Of a stretch of 64,000 nucleotides of DNA, positions 1 to 8,205 are shown one piece after another. Position 1 is the first letter of the stretch, and each line of letters begins with the position of its first letter. A program made the translations under genes and the position numbers. Source of the stretch: Cytobacillus purgationiresistens (lineage in GTDB: Bacteria; Bacillota; Bacilli; Bacillales; Cytobacillaceae); contig NZ_JAUSUB010000001.1 in the NCBI RefSeq assembly GCF_030813235.1, forward strand, positions 310,001 to 374,000. Direction: 5' to 3'. Under the pieces are notes generated by a model. That model ran no database searches. It was not told the DNA's origin and saw only the letters and a list, made by a program, of their open reading frames with translations.

Positions 1-124
1 GATTACTTCAAAGGAAAAGATTAAGTTAAAGAATCATTATGGAGATCGTATCAATGGACCAGTTCTTATGAGAGGGAAGTTTCTAAATGCATTTGGTAAA
101 GATGAAATCTATAAAAATCTTTAG
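1..124 (+). CDS. 3' end of an unidentified gene (partial)
   Basis: The frame read from base 2 is open for 40 codons and stops at TAG 122-124, so this is the tail of a gene beginning outside the window. The residues include a basic stretch and the motif NHYGDRINGPVLMRGKF. I do not recognise the family from this fragment. Nothing else is evident between it and the next gene at 261. Confidence 0.5.
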   Translation, partial: ITSKEKIKLKNHYGDRINGPVLMRGKFLNAFGKDEIYKNL

Positions 125-260
125 AATTTAAAAATACATTACATATGCCATGAAGATCAGGTACTATTTAATTAAAAACTAACATGAAGACCCCCTCAAT
201 TAGAGGCTATACTGTTTTAAGAAATATGAAGTCCTCAATAAAAAACATAAGGAGATTGTT

Positions 261-914
261 ATGACAATAATTGATAAATTAAATCTTAATAAATATACCA
301 ACATGGTAATCATCAATCAACCAAGCGACTATGAGGTTTTTACTGAACAAATAACTTCCTTTTCCGAAGATCATGATGCTATTTTCTTTTTTGTAGAAAC
401 AATTGATGAGATGGTTGACCAAACAAATTTTATCTTGAATAATGAACAGTTATTAATTGAGAAAGGTTATTTGTTTTTTGCTTATCCGAAAAAAGGTAAC
501 ACCCGCTATGATACGTTTATTCACAGAGATGAATTATTTCCTGCAATGCAAGTTGGAGAGGATGGATATGTAGGTGGTAGTGATATCAAGTTCGCACGTA
601 TGGTAAGTATGGATGATGTCTTCACTGTTGTTGGTTTAAAACGTGAAAAAAAGAAAGTCAAGCAGTCTTCCGCTGCGAGCCAATGCGTTGCAGATTATGA
701 GGACAATGTAAAGGATATTGAAGTGATATTAGCCGATCATCCAACTGAACTTAATTTTTTTAAGAACTTAACTCCTGGATACCAAAAGGACTGGGCACGT
801 TACATATTTTCAGCGAAGCAAAAACAGACAAGGGATAAGCGTCATCAACAAATGGTTGATATTCTTTCTCAACAATACAAATCAATCGATTTATTTCGTC
901 GAAAGAAAAAATAA
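261..914 (+). CDS. YdeI/OmpD-associated family-like protein
   Basis: A 217-aa soluble protein. The last ~50 residues (NFFKNLTPGYQKDWARYIFSAKQKQTR..) match the pattern of the YdeI/OmpD-associated family, whose C-terminus carries a conserved 'L.P.YQK.W..YI..AK...TR.KR' motif and a basic end (FRRKKK). Residues ~1-130 look like a separate alpha/beta domain (IIDKL.., FFFVETIDEM, KGYLFFAYPKKG) similar to the small DUF3052-type half sometimes joined to this motif. The ATG at 261 follows AAGGAG at a normal distance. It appears monocistronic. The molecular function of the family is not established. Confidence 0.6.
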   Translation: MTIIDKLNLNKYTNMVIINQPSDYEVFTEQITSFSEDHDAIFFFVETIDEMVDQTNFILNNEQLLIEKGYLFFAYPKKGNTRYDTFIHRDELFPAMQVGEDGYVGGSDIKFARMVSMDDVFTVVGLKREKKKVKQSSAASQCVADYEDNVKDIEVILADHPTELNFFKNLTPGYQKDWARYIFSAKQKQTRDKRHQQMVDILSQQYKSIDLFRRKKK

Positions 915-1095
915 TAAATGAGCTAAAATTGAAATGAATAAAGATAGGAAAATAAATCGCAATTACTTTCCTATCTTTATTCAAAGAAGGCATTTTAGTT
1001 CAAAATAAACTTAGACAAAGACAAAAAAGGATAAATTCTTCAAATTAAATTATCTAAGTTTTTTCTCTTAATGTACTTGGACATAGAGGGGGGGA

Positions 1096-1221
1096 ATGGA
1101 AATGAGAAAATTTGTTGTGAAATGCTGCAATTTTAAAAAGGATGTATACTGTGCAGATGGCTTTTTTTATGGAGTGGCAATAAATGGATTATTGTATTAT
1201 TTTTCATGTAGAAACCCCTAA
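1096..1221 (+). CDS. possible 41-aa small protein
   Basis: An ATG at 1096 follows a G-run (AGAGGGGGGG) that could act as a strong ribosome binding site. The frame stays open for 41 codons to TAA 1219-1221. The peptide is rich in Cys and aromatic residues (KCCNFKKDVYC, then a hydrophobic GLLYYFSC end). No family is recognised and the length is compatible with chance. The rest of 915-1400 shows only AT-rich DNA. Confidence 0.25.
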   Translation: MEMRKFVVKCCNFKKDVYCADGFFYGVAINGLLYYFSCRNP

Positions 1222-1400
1222 AAAGTCATATTAACTACTTAGCGATATACAAATAAGTTTTGATACTAACATATGCCTGCTATATTGCTTTAACTAATGT
1301 AAGTAAGCGGATGTGCACTTTTTTACTAGTCCTAAGTTAAATAACTTCGCATTATTCATACCACCAAGCACTTCAGCCCTTATTCATTGCTCCCGCCTAG

Positions 1401-1925
1401 TCATTTTGTATATTTGTTAGCATAACTGGAAGCAACATAAGCTTCAGGTTTAATTTTTGGTTCAACTCCGATTGATTCCATCCTTGCAATCATTTCTGAT
1501 ACAAATTCTCTCGTTTTGTTCCTCTGACCAGCACCGATATCTAAGTGACCTTCCATAGTAAAGGTCGCTCCCTGGTAAATGAACGGAAGGACGATATCAA
1601 TCATTTGATTTTTCTTCTCAGGGGTAAATAATGAAACAATTCCTTCTGTTAGGGATGTTTCATATGAGATTCTTTCGTGCAAATGAAGCATTTTTCGTGG
1701 AATGACCGTCTTTTGAATACACGCCCAAGCTCCTTTTCCTTGATTTTGAATGACAATTCCTGTTATGAAAATGGTATGTCCGGCATGAACTTGGGAATCA
1801 GTGCCAACGATTAACTTAAAATTCCCGCGCGGCTGCCGTCTCATAAAATTTATTATGCGGATAAAAACTTCATCAAAAGTTAAATTTCTTTCCTGTAAAT
1901 TTTGAAATAGCTTTATTTTATCCAT
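1401..1925 (-). CDS. ykuK: YkuK family (DUF458) RNase H-like protein
   Basis: A 174-aa protein that reads as a homologue of Bacillus subtilis YkuK (DUF458). The family is predicted to adopt an RNase H-like fold. Visible landmarks are an early acidic strand LIVGTDSQVH (residues ~39-48), the segment HERISYETSL, and a late GHLDIGAGQRNKTREFV with a conserved Asp. These fit the acidic residues expected of an RNase H-type site, but the activity has not been shown. The gene is read alone toward a long gene-poor stretch and is divergent from the FrnE-like gene at 2104. Confidence 0.75.
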   Translation of the reverse strand: MDKIKLFQNLQERNLTFDEVFIRIINFMRRQPRGNFKLIVGTDSQVHAGHTIFITGIVIQNQGKGAWACIQKTVIPRKMLHLHERISYETSLTEGIVSLFTPEKKNQMIDIVLPFIYQGATFTMEGHLDIGAGQRNKTREFVSEMIARMESIGVEPKIKPEAYVASSYANKYTK

Positions 1926-2103
1926 TCATGATCACCACATTCTTCTTAATTGAAGTGTTCGATAAACTATTATATTCAAACCGATTAATCAAGTTGTGTG
2001 AAATGATTAAATGGATGTTTAGAACATGGAATATGAGCATTATTTCACAGTTTTTTGCAGAGGGCTATGTTATCATATGAAGGAAGAATGGAGGTTTTCG
2101 AAT

Positions 2104-2829
2104 ATGAAAATTGAAGTATGGTCAGATTTTGTTTGTCCTTTTTGTTATATAGGTAAAAGTCGATTAGAGAACGCTTTAACGAATTTTCCTTTTAAAGATC
2201 AAGTAGAGGTTGAATATAAAGCGTTTGAGCTTCAACCGGGTTCACCTGTGTACAGCGGTAAAGGTATGAATGAAGTCCTCGCTGAAAAATATGGGACGAC
2301 TGTAGAGCAGGCGAAGCAAATGAATGAGAACATTAAACAACAGGCTTCCGAAGCAGGCTTAACCTTTAATTTTGATGAAATGAAGCCAACCAACACTTTT
2401 GATGCCCATCGCCTTGCAAAGTTTGCTAAAGAAAAGGGCAAGGAAGCTGCAATCACGGAAAAATTATTGTATGGTTATTTCACAGAGTCTAAGTTAATCA
2501 GTGATCATGATGTTCTTGCAGATATCGCTGAGGAAATTGGTCTTGACAGGAAAGAAGTATTGGATGTTCTTGCAGATAACAATCAATATGCGAATGATGT
2601 CCGCATTGACCAAGCGCTTGCTCAACAATACCAAATCACAGGCGTACCATTTTTTATCATCAATCAGAAATATGCGATTTCAGGCGCACAGCCACCTGAA
2701 ACCTTCGCGAGCGCTTTAAAACAAGTATGGGAAGAAGAAAACCCTGCACCCAAATTACAAAACCTATCAAGTGATAGTCATCAAGATGCCACTTGTACGG
2801 ACGGTAATTGTGCGATTCCTGAAAAATAA
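2104..2829 (+). CDS. DsbA-family oxidoreductase, FrnE-like
   Basis: A 241-aa DsbA/FrnE-type thioredoxin-fold protein. Near the N-terminus IEVWSDFVCPFCYIG contains the CxxC redox motif (CPFC) after the first strand. The helical insertion follows, and the cis-Pro segment ITGVPFFIINQKYAISGAQP lies near residue 185. No signal peptide is present, so it is probably cytoplasmic. A short C-terminal tail carries two more cysteines (CTDGNC). An open frame extends upstream to 2026, but the ATG at 2104 has GGAGG at a proper spacing and begins directly at the conserved strand, so I chose it. The substrate is unknown. Confidence 0.8.
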   Translation: MKIEVWSDFVCPFCYIGKSRLENALTNFPFKDQVEVEYKAFELQPGSPVYSGKGMNEVLAEKYGTTVEQAKQMNENIKQQASEAGLTFNFDEMKPTNTFDAHRLAKFAKEKGKEAAITEKLLYGYFTESKLISDHDVLADIAEEIGLDRKEVLDVLADNNQYANDVRIDQALAQQYQITGVPFFIINQKYAISGAQPPETFASALKQVWEEENPAPKLQNLSSDSHQDATCTDGNCAIPEK

Positions 2830-2837
2830 GTATGGGA

Positions 2838-2870
2838 GAGACGATCAGGTTTTTTCGGTCGTCTTTTCTT
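2838..2870 (+). terminator. probable terminator of the FrnE-like gene
   Basis: AGACGAT pairs with GTCGTCT (one G-U pair) around a T-rich loop and is followed by TTTTCTT. It lies 9 bases past the stop codon. Confidence 0.6.
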
Positions 2871-3095
2871 ATGGAAAAGCAGTCGTTTAATTATTATGTC
2901 CTTCGATTCATCCTAAAAGAAAGATTAACTAACTAATTAACTGGATGCTGATTTCCCTTGCTATTTATTGCAAAACACTTCATTATAAAAACGAGAATCA
3001 TTATTCATTTTAGGGTTTCCATTCCTAAAATTACATAAATTAGGGAAGCACGCTAAACATACAATTAAACAGTAGAATAAGATGAGGTGTAACAA

Positions 3096-3692
3096 ATGTT
3101 AAAAGATAAAATTCAATCCTATGTACAAGCTGAAATATCAAGCAATGGAGATTCATCTGTTGTCTTTAAGGAAGAGCTCGATTATGCAAAAGAACATATG
3201 CTGATAGAAGGTGACTTAAATCTGCAAGAAAAAGACGGACAATTACGTTTTAGTGATGCTTATATAGAACGCGGAGATAAAGCTACTGATGAATTTTTGG
3301 GCGAAGAATCTTCAGCTAGTTTCCTAAATCAGCCAATTACCTATTTTAAGCAGCATATGAATGAATTTATGTATGTGGAGTCCGAATGGTTTGAGTTCAT
3401 AGATGTGGAATCCGTTTCTTTTGAAGTCGATGATCTATTTAAAACATATGATGTTTTAATCGGTTTGAAAAAGCAAAAGAAACATGAAAAGACAATCAAA
3501 TCCTATTTTGAACAACGTCTTCATGGCGAGGATGCAAGATTAAGTCCAATGTTTAATCAAAAAGATGGCATCTGGGAAATTAATTTTACATTTAATCATG
3601 TTGAAGGTTTTCAAGAGGAAATGTCAATTGGTGAAGCGTATCAGTTGATTTATCAGCTTCTTTTTGGACTAGTTCATACAATTGAGAGCTAA
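3096..3692 (+). CDS. uncharacterised 198-aa soluble protein
   Basis: An acidic 198-aa protein starting MLKDKIQSYVQAEI, with no signal peptide or membrane segment. The middle holds FMYVESEWFEFIDVESVSFEVDD and the end is amphipathic (GEAYQLIYQLLFGLVHTIES). ATG 3096 follows GATGAGGTG, a fair ribosome binding site. I do not recognise the family. It directly precedes the des regulatory region and is co-oriented, but the DesR-like operator and promoter after it argue against a shared transcript. Confidence 0.55.
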   Translation: MLKDKIQSYVQAEISSNGDSSVVFKEELDYAKEHMLIEGDLNLQEKDGQLRFSDAYIERGDKATDEFLGEESSASFLNQPITYFKQHMNEFMYVESEWFEFIDVESVSFEVDDLFKTYDVLIGLKKQKKHEKTIKSYFEQRLHGEDARLSPMFNQKDGIWEINFTFNHVEGFQEEMSIGEAYQLIYQLLFGLVHTIES

Positions 3693-3696
3693 TTTT

Positions 3697-3756
3697 ATGA
3701 CTAGGTATTAATAGCAAGTATGACATTTATCATGGGTGGCATATGACACCTATGTC
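3697..3756 (+). promoter_or_regulatory. DesR-type operator: three phased imperfect palindromes
   Basis: ATGAC occurs at 3697, 3720 and 3743, exactly 23 bp apart. Each begins a 14-bp imperfect palindrome: ATGACTAGGTATTA, ATGACATTTATCAT and ATGACACCTATGTC. The array ends one base before the -35 box of des. The phosphorylated response regulator DesR of B. subtilis activates des from tandem sites upstream of the promoter; DesR is encoded downstream here, so this assignment is an inference supported by position and spacing. Confidence 0.7.
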
Positions 3757-3785
3757 TTCACAAAAAACAGCGGTGGCATTATCAT
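3757..3785 (+). promoter_or_regulatory. sigma-A promoter of des
   Basis: TTCACA (3757-3762), a 17-bp spacer and TATCAT (3780-3785) make a five-of-six match to both sigma-A boxes. The predicted transcript starts about 25 bases before the des ATG. Confidence 0.65.
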
Positions 3786-3816
3786 ATATTTAATAAGTAA
3801 AGAAAGGAATAGATAT

Positions 3817-4857
3817 ATGACTAAAGAGCGCCTTAAAACCTTAAAAAAACAAATTTCTCCATATGAAAAATCGAATACAAAACAGAGTGTTTTCCAACTT
3901 ATTAATACATTCGTTCCATTTTTTGGATTATGGTATTTAGCCTACTTAAGTTTAGATATCTCCTATTTTTTAACATTAGCGATATCCGTTGTTGCAGGCG
4001 GTTTTCTCATTAGAATCTTTATTATCTTTCATGACTGTTGTCACCATTCCTTCTTTAAAAACCGTAAGGCAAATAAAGTAGTTGGAACCATATCTGGTGT
4101 TCTTACTATTTTCCCTTATAGTGCCTGGGCACATGATCACTCCGTCCATCATGCGACAAGCAGTAATTTGGACAAGCGTGGAACGGGTGATATTTGGGTA
4201 TTAACTGTAGACGAATACTTAGCATCTCCTTTCTTAACGAGAATTGGCTATAGAATTTATCGTAATCCTATAGTTATGTTTGGAATCGGTCCCATTTATA
4301 CATTCTTAATTAAAAATCGTTTTAATAGAAAAGGCGCGAAAATGAAGGAAAGAATGAATACGTATCTTACGAATGTATCCATTGTTGCTCTTTATACTGG
4401 CATGTGCTTTTTGATTGGCTGGGAAGCGTTTGTACTTGTGCAAGCTCCAATTTTTCTCATTTCTGGCGCTGCAGGTATTTGGTTGTTTTATGTACAGCAT
4501 ACTTTTGAGGACTCCTATTTTGAAGAAGATGAGAATTGGGAGTATGTGAAGGCGGCAGTTGAAGGAAGCTCTTTTTATAAGCTTCCGAAATTACTTCAGT
4601 GGATGACAGGGAATATTGGTTACCATCATGTACATCATTTAAGTCCGAGGGTCCCAAATTATCAGCTTGAAGCAGCACATGAAAATAGTGAGCCATTGAA
4701 AAATGTTCCTACAATTACGCTTTCTACAAGTCTTCACTCATTGAAATTCCGCCTATGGGATGAAGAGAAGAAAATGTTTGTAGGATATAAAGGCCTCAAA
4801 GAAAAAATGGCTGAGAAAAACAAGGAAAAGAATCACTTAACACCTTCTGCTAAATAA
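3817..4857 (+). CDS. des: acyl-lipid fatty acid desaturase Des
   Basis: A 346-aa membrane desaturase that introduces a cis double bond into membrane phospholipid acyl chains to restore fluidity in the cold (Delta5 in B. subtilis). The three histidine clusters that bind the di-iron centre are present: HDCCHH (72-77), HDHSVHH (106-112) and HHVHH near residue 265. Hydrophobic segments flank them (about residues 28-48, 52-72, 85-102 and two near 185-230). The frame is open upstream to 3736, but that part covers the promoter; ATG 3817 has AAAGGAA before it. desK and desR follow, as in B. subtilis. Confidence 0.95.
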   Translation: MTKERLKTLKKQISPYEKSNTKQSVFQLINTFVPFFGLWYLAYLSLDISYFLTLAISVVAGGFLIRIFIIFHDCCHHSFFKNRKANKVVGTISGVLTIFPYSAWAHDHSVHHATSSNLDKRGTGDIWVLTVDEYLASPFLTRIGYRIYRNPIVMFGIGPIYTFLIKNRFNRKGAKMKERMNTYLTNVSIVALYTGMCFLIGWEAFVLVQAPIFLISGAAGIWLFYVQHTFEDSYFEEDENWEYVKAAVEGSSFYKLPKLLQWMTGNIGYHHVHHLSPRVPNYQLEAAHENSEPLKNVPTITLSTSLHSLKFRLWDEEKKMFVGYKGLKEKMAEKNKEKNHLTPSAK

Positions 4858-4870
4858 AGAATAATCTACC

Positions 4871-4910
4871 AACTCCTTTGTGTTATGATGACAAAGGAGT
4901 TAGCTTTTTT
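4871..4910 (+). terminator. terminator after des
   Basis: A perfect 10-bp stem (AACTCCTTTG / CAAAGGAGTT) with an 11-nt loop is followed by AGCTTTTTT. It separates des from desKR, so part of the kinase expression probably comes from read-through or from its own weak promoter. Confidence 0.85.
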
Positions 4911-4991
4911 GTCCAGCTTTGGTAGAAATGTGTCTGGAGGTACTAGCCGACAAGACACCTCCGTATTCTGATTGATAAATGAGGTATACTA

Positions 4992-6149
4992 ATGAATAAC
5001 AAATATTTAAACAAATTAAAAAGTGCAGGCATTACACCATATATATGGATTTTGTTAAGTATTCTTCCGTTCTATTTTATTTTTCAATCCTCCTCCACTA
5101 TTGAAATCATCGTAGGGATTGTGCTGACCATATTGTTTTTTATCACCTTTAGATTTGCGTTCATATCGAAAAAATGGCCAGTGTATATGTGGTCAACTAT
5201 TTTAATATTAATATCTATTACCATGCTGATTATCTTTAAATATGTATATTTTTCATTTTTTATTGCTTACTATAACGGAAACATAAAGAACCGTGTTGCT
5301 TATTTCACGGTTTACATCATACATCTGGTCGCAATAACAGCTGTCATTAATTATAATCTCGTCATTAAAGATGAGCTGTTTCTAACACAGATTCCTTTCG
5401 TTATTATCATTTGGATAAGTGTGATTCTGCTTCCCTTTAATATTTATAATAAGAAAAAGCAAGAACAATTAGAGGAACAGCTTGAGTCTGCTAATCAAAG
5501 AATTGCAGATTTAGTCAAACAGGAAGAAAGGCAGAGAATTGCTAGAGATTTACATGACACACTTGGTCAAAAGCTTTCATTAATTGGACTAAAAAGTGAT
5601 TTGGCACGTAAGCTCGTTTATAAGGATCCTGAACAAGCTAAGGAAGAAATAAAGGATGTACAGCAAACAGCAAGGACTGCCTTGAATGAAGTGCGTAAAA
5701 TGGTATCTCAAATGCGAGGCATTAGATTAAAGGAAGAAATTATCAGAGTAAGACAAATCCTTAAAGCAGCTCAAATAGAATATATCGGTGAGGAGCACGT
5801 TAAAGGGACTAATGCATCTGTTTTTATTGAGAATATTCTTAGCATGTGTATGAAGGAAGCGGTGACGAATGTAGTAAAGCATAGTCAAGCTTCTTACTGC
5901 AAGATTACAATTGAACAGAAAAAAAAGGCAATCAGTGTAATCATTGAGGATAACGGCATTGGTATGTCTGAAGACATCGATATGATAAAGGGAAATGGCT
6001 TGCACGGAATGAAGGAAAGGCTTGATTTTGTAAATGGAAACCTGGATATCCAGACAAATAACGGCACCATCATTAAAGTTTCGGTCCCTAATGTAATCAA
6101 GCAAATAGAAGAAGGAGGAGAGAAATATGATAAGAATCGTCATAGCTGA
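4992..6149 (+). CDS. desK: membrane-thickness sensor histidine kinase DesK
   Basis: A 385-aa histidine kinase. Residues 1-150 hold about five membrane helices forming the temperature/thickness sensor. A coiled linker (QEQLEEQLESANQRIADLVKQEERQR) leads to the phosphoacceptor motif ARDLHDTLGQKLSL with His188, the same number as in B. subtilis DesK. The ATPase domain shows the N box (MCMKEAVTNVVKHSQ), DNGIGM and GNGLHGMKERL. It phosphorylates or dephosphorylates DesR depending on membrane order. The end overlaps desR by 23 bp, which indicates translational coupling. It is slightly longer than the 370-aa B. subtilis protein. Confidence 0.93.
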   Translation: MNNKYLNKLKSAGITPYIWILLSILPFYFIFQSSSTIEIIVGIVLTILFFITFRFAFISKKWPVYMWSTILILISITMLIIFKYVYFSFFIAYYNGNIKNRVAYFTVYIIHLVAITAVINYNLVIKDELFLTQIPFVIIIWISVILLPFNIYNKKKQEQLEEQLESANQRIADLVKQEERQRIARDLHDTLGQKLSLIGLKSDLARKLVYKDPEQAKEEIKDVQQTARTALNEVRKMVSQMRGIRLKEEIIRVRQILKAAQIEYIGEEHVKGTNASVFIENILSMCMKEAVTNVVKHSQASYCKITIEQKKKAISVIIEDNGIGMSEDIDMIKGNGLHGMKERLDFVNGNLDIQTNNGTIIKVSVPNVIKQIEEGGEKYDKNRHS

Positions 6150-6723
6150 AGATCAAAGGATGATGTTAGGGGCATTGGGGTCATTGCTTAACCTAGAAGA
6201 TGATATGGAAGTGGTAGGTAAGGCATCGAATGGAGAAGAAGCAATCACTCTCGTCCTCGAACAAAAGCCAGATATTTGTATAATGGATATTGAAATGCCC
6301 GAGAAAAGCGGGTTGGAAGCGGCTGAAGAGGTAACAGGAAAGAGCAAGGTTATCATATTAACCACTTTTGCAAGATCAGGATACTTTCAAAGAGCTTTAA
6401 AAGCTGGAGTACAAGGATATTTACTAAAGGATAGTCCTAGTGAAGAGCTGGCAAGTTCCATCCGCAGTGTTATGGATGGTAAAAGAATTTACGCTCCTGA
6501 ACTGATGGATGATGTATATAACGAAGAAAACCCACTTACCGACAGGGAAAAGGAAGTCTTGGAACTCATAGCTGAAGGAAAGAGTACCAAGGAAATTGCG
6601 CAAAGCCTAAATATTAAAACAGGTACAGTAAGAAACTATATTTCAGCGATATTAGATAAGCTTGAGGTTACAAATAGAATAGAAGCGATTACTCATTCCA
6701 AGCAAAAAGGATGGTTTCAATGA
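6127..6723 (+). CDS. desR: response regulator DesR
   Basis: A 198-aa NarL/FixJ-type regulator. The receiver domain has the acidic pair ED (8-9), phosphoacceptor Asp54 (CIMDIEMP), Thr in ILTTFARSG and Lys in LLKDSP. The output domain carries a LuxR-type helix-turn-helix (TDREKEVLELIAEGKSTKEI..). When phosphorylated it should bind the phased repeats at 3697-3756 and switch on des. AAGAAGGAGG precedes the ATG inside the end of desK. Confidence 0.94.
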   Translation: MIRIVIAEDQRMMLGALGSLLNLEDDMEVVGKASNGEEAITLVLEQKPDICIMDIEMPEKSGLEAAEEVTGKSKVIILTTFARSGYFQRALKAGVQGYLLKDSPSEELASSIRSVMDGKRIYAPELMDDVYNEENPLTDREKEVLELIAEGKSTKEIAQSLNIKTGTVRNYISAILDKLEVTNRIEAITHSKQKGWFQ

Positions 6724-6754
6724 CTAAAGCGAAATGCTTTAGTCATTTTTTTTT
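6721..6754 (+). terminator. terminator of desKR
   Basis: GACTAAAGC and GCTTTAGTC pair perfectly around GAAAT and are followed by a nine-T run. The stem begins within the desR stop codon. Confidence 0.9.
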
Positions 6755-6766
6755 ATTATTAAGGGT

Positions 6767-7780
6767 TCATGATTTTTTTTTGGCTAGTTCTTTACGATTT
6801 TTTGTTCCTGGAGGCTGTTCAAGCCAGTGATGTTTAATCATTATATCTGCACCGCTCTTGGCAAATTGCACAATCTCCAATGAAAGGCGTTCATAATCAA
6901 CACTCAAATCCATCCGTTGACTGGCAGCAGCTGCAGTCGAGTAATTTCCTTTTCCAGCGGCGCTTAATAAAGACATATGAAACATCATTAGTTTATCTGA
7001 GAAGGTTTTTGTAGTCGACTTACTGACACTCACATCCGGCAGCCAAGGGACGGAAATATCGTTGTCCATTAGAAAGTTAGTAAAAACCTTAATATGCTTA
7101 TTAGAAATATCACTTCCCCTTAGCATGAAGTCTTGTATTTCCTTAGATGGAGAGGTTTGCGCAAAACCGAGACAAAGCTTAACACCTATTGAATTAGTTA
7201 AGATATTCATATATAAATGTGATATTTCTATGGCATTTAAGGGTCTCTTACTCGTTAAAGGATTTAATCCACTATAATATTTTTTACTTTCCACATAATC
7301 AGTTTCTTGTGGCACTTCAATGTAAGGGTGTCTTGCCAGTAAACCTTTCTCCAATGCGATTTTATTTGTTTCGTTAAAAAGAGCTGCCGTGTCAATTAGT
7401 CCTTTAGTATAGTATTTGCTGACATCCTCTCTAGCGCTCATAGCGACAAATCCACTGTAAGCCACCATTCCAGCCTTTGCCATGTGATTGACATATGTCA
7501 AACAAAAGACGTCTGAAAATAGCCAAGGAGCATCCATATTCACATCATTTTCCGAAAAACCTTCTGGAATCGCATACTTTTCCTGTCTGAAAAGAGCACG
7601 TATTTCTTCTAAATGTTTCATGGCCATATTATGAGCAAATTTCACCGAGGGCTTGATGTCTTTATCCTCTATGTGTTTTAGCATGAATTCTAAAATAGTT
7701 ACAGACATACTATCATTCATATACGATGTCCAGAGACAGCCTATTTCAGCTGAAGTTAAATTGTTTTTACTTTTACTCAA
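6767..7780 (-). CDS. DUF3231 family protein
   Basis: A 337-aa protein of the DUF3231 family, common in spore formers and made of two repeats of a four-helix ferritin-like bundle. The repeats begin NNLTSAEIGCLWTSYMNDSMS (N-half) and RPLNAIEISHLYMNILTNSIG (C-half, near residue 180). The open frame reaches TTG 7795, but that TTG lies within the ribosome binding site (GGAGGT). The next TTG at 7780, seven bases after GGAGGT, is the better start and gives MSKSKNNLT. Function is unknown; relatives are linked to spores. It ends in a basic KNRKELAKKKS tail. Confidence 0.8.
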   Translation of the reverse strand: MSKSKNNLTSAEIGCLWTSYMNDSMSVTILEFMLKHIEDKDIKPSVKFAHNMAMKHLEEIRALFRQEKYAIPEGFSENDVNMDAPWLFSDVFCLTYVNHMAKAGMVAYSGFVAMSAREDVSKYYTKGLIDTAALFNETNKIALEKGLLARHPYIEVPQETDYVESKKYYSGLNPLTSKRPLNAIEISHLYMNILTNSIGVKLCLGFAQTSPSKEIQDFMLRGSDISNKHIKVFTNFLMDNDISVPWLPDVSVSKSTTKTFSDKLMMFHMSLLSAAGKGNYSTAAAASQRMDLSVDYERLSLEIVQFAKSGADIMIKHHWLEQPPGTKNRKELAKKKS

Positions 7781-8205
7781 TGTCGGTACCTCCAATAAAC
7801 ATTCAATGTTTCATTTATTATTATCATCCATTCCAAAAATTATGAGGACAGAGCATTCTCGTTATTAACTTCTTTAAAGTCCCAGGCTGAATTAAAAGAT
7901 TTACTCCAAAAGTTCTGCAAACTGTGTTGACATTAGTCTGAATAAGGTTCATAATATTTTAAACAATCAATGTACTTTATTAAGGGGATGCTACACTAAT
8001 TTTAAGCAGTAAAGCGCTAAAAATCCCTGGTTTTAAATGTATATATTGGATGAGTGAATATAATTATCATCCTTTTAAAGGGCAGATTTTTATAGCACTC
8101 ACAAATCATCTGATAGCCACTGGGTTCGGAATATGTAACAGCCGCAATTGACTGAAGATGAAGGATTGCACTTAAATTGATCTTAGACAGGGAGAATGAG
8201 TAAAG
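7781..8205. other. intergenic region before ilvE
   Basis: No gene is seen in these 425 bases. A possible sigma-A promoter for ilvE is TTGACT (8148-8153), an 18-bp spacer and TTAAAT (8172-8177). I looked for a T-box leader or a CodY box, as might be expected ahead of a branched-chain amino acid gene, and found neither convincingly. Confidence 0.4.

Noticed and set aside
2992..3006. Fur box ahead of the gene at 3096
   Set aside because: Only 10 of 14 arm positions fit the 7-1-7 Fur consensus in AT-rich DNA, and the gene shows no link to iron.
5727..6143. 138-aa minus-strand ORF
   Set aside because: It lies fully within desK/desR, both clear genes on the plus strand, and shows no family features; it is a shadow.
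7796..8205. T-box or CodY control of ilvE
   Set aside because: No AGGGTGGNACCGCG T-box core, specifier loop or good CodY box could be found in the leader.
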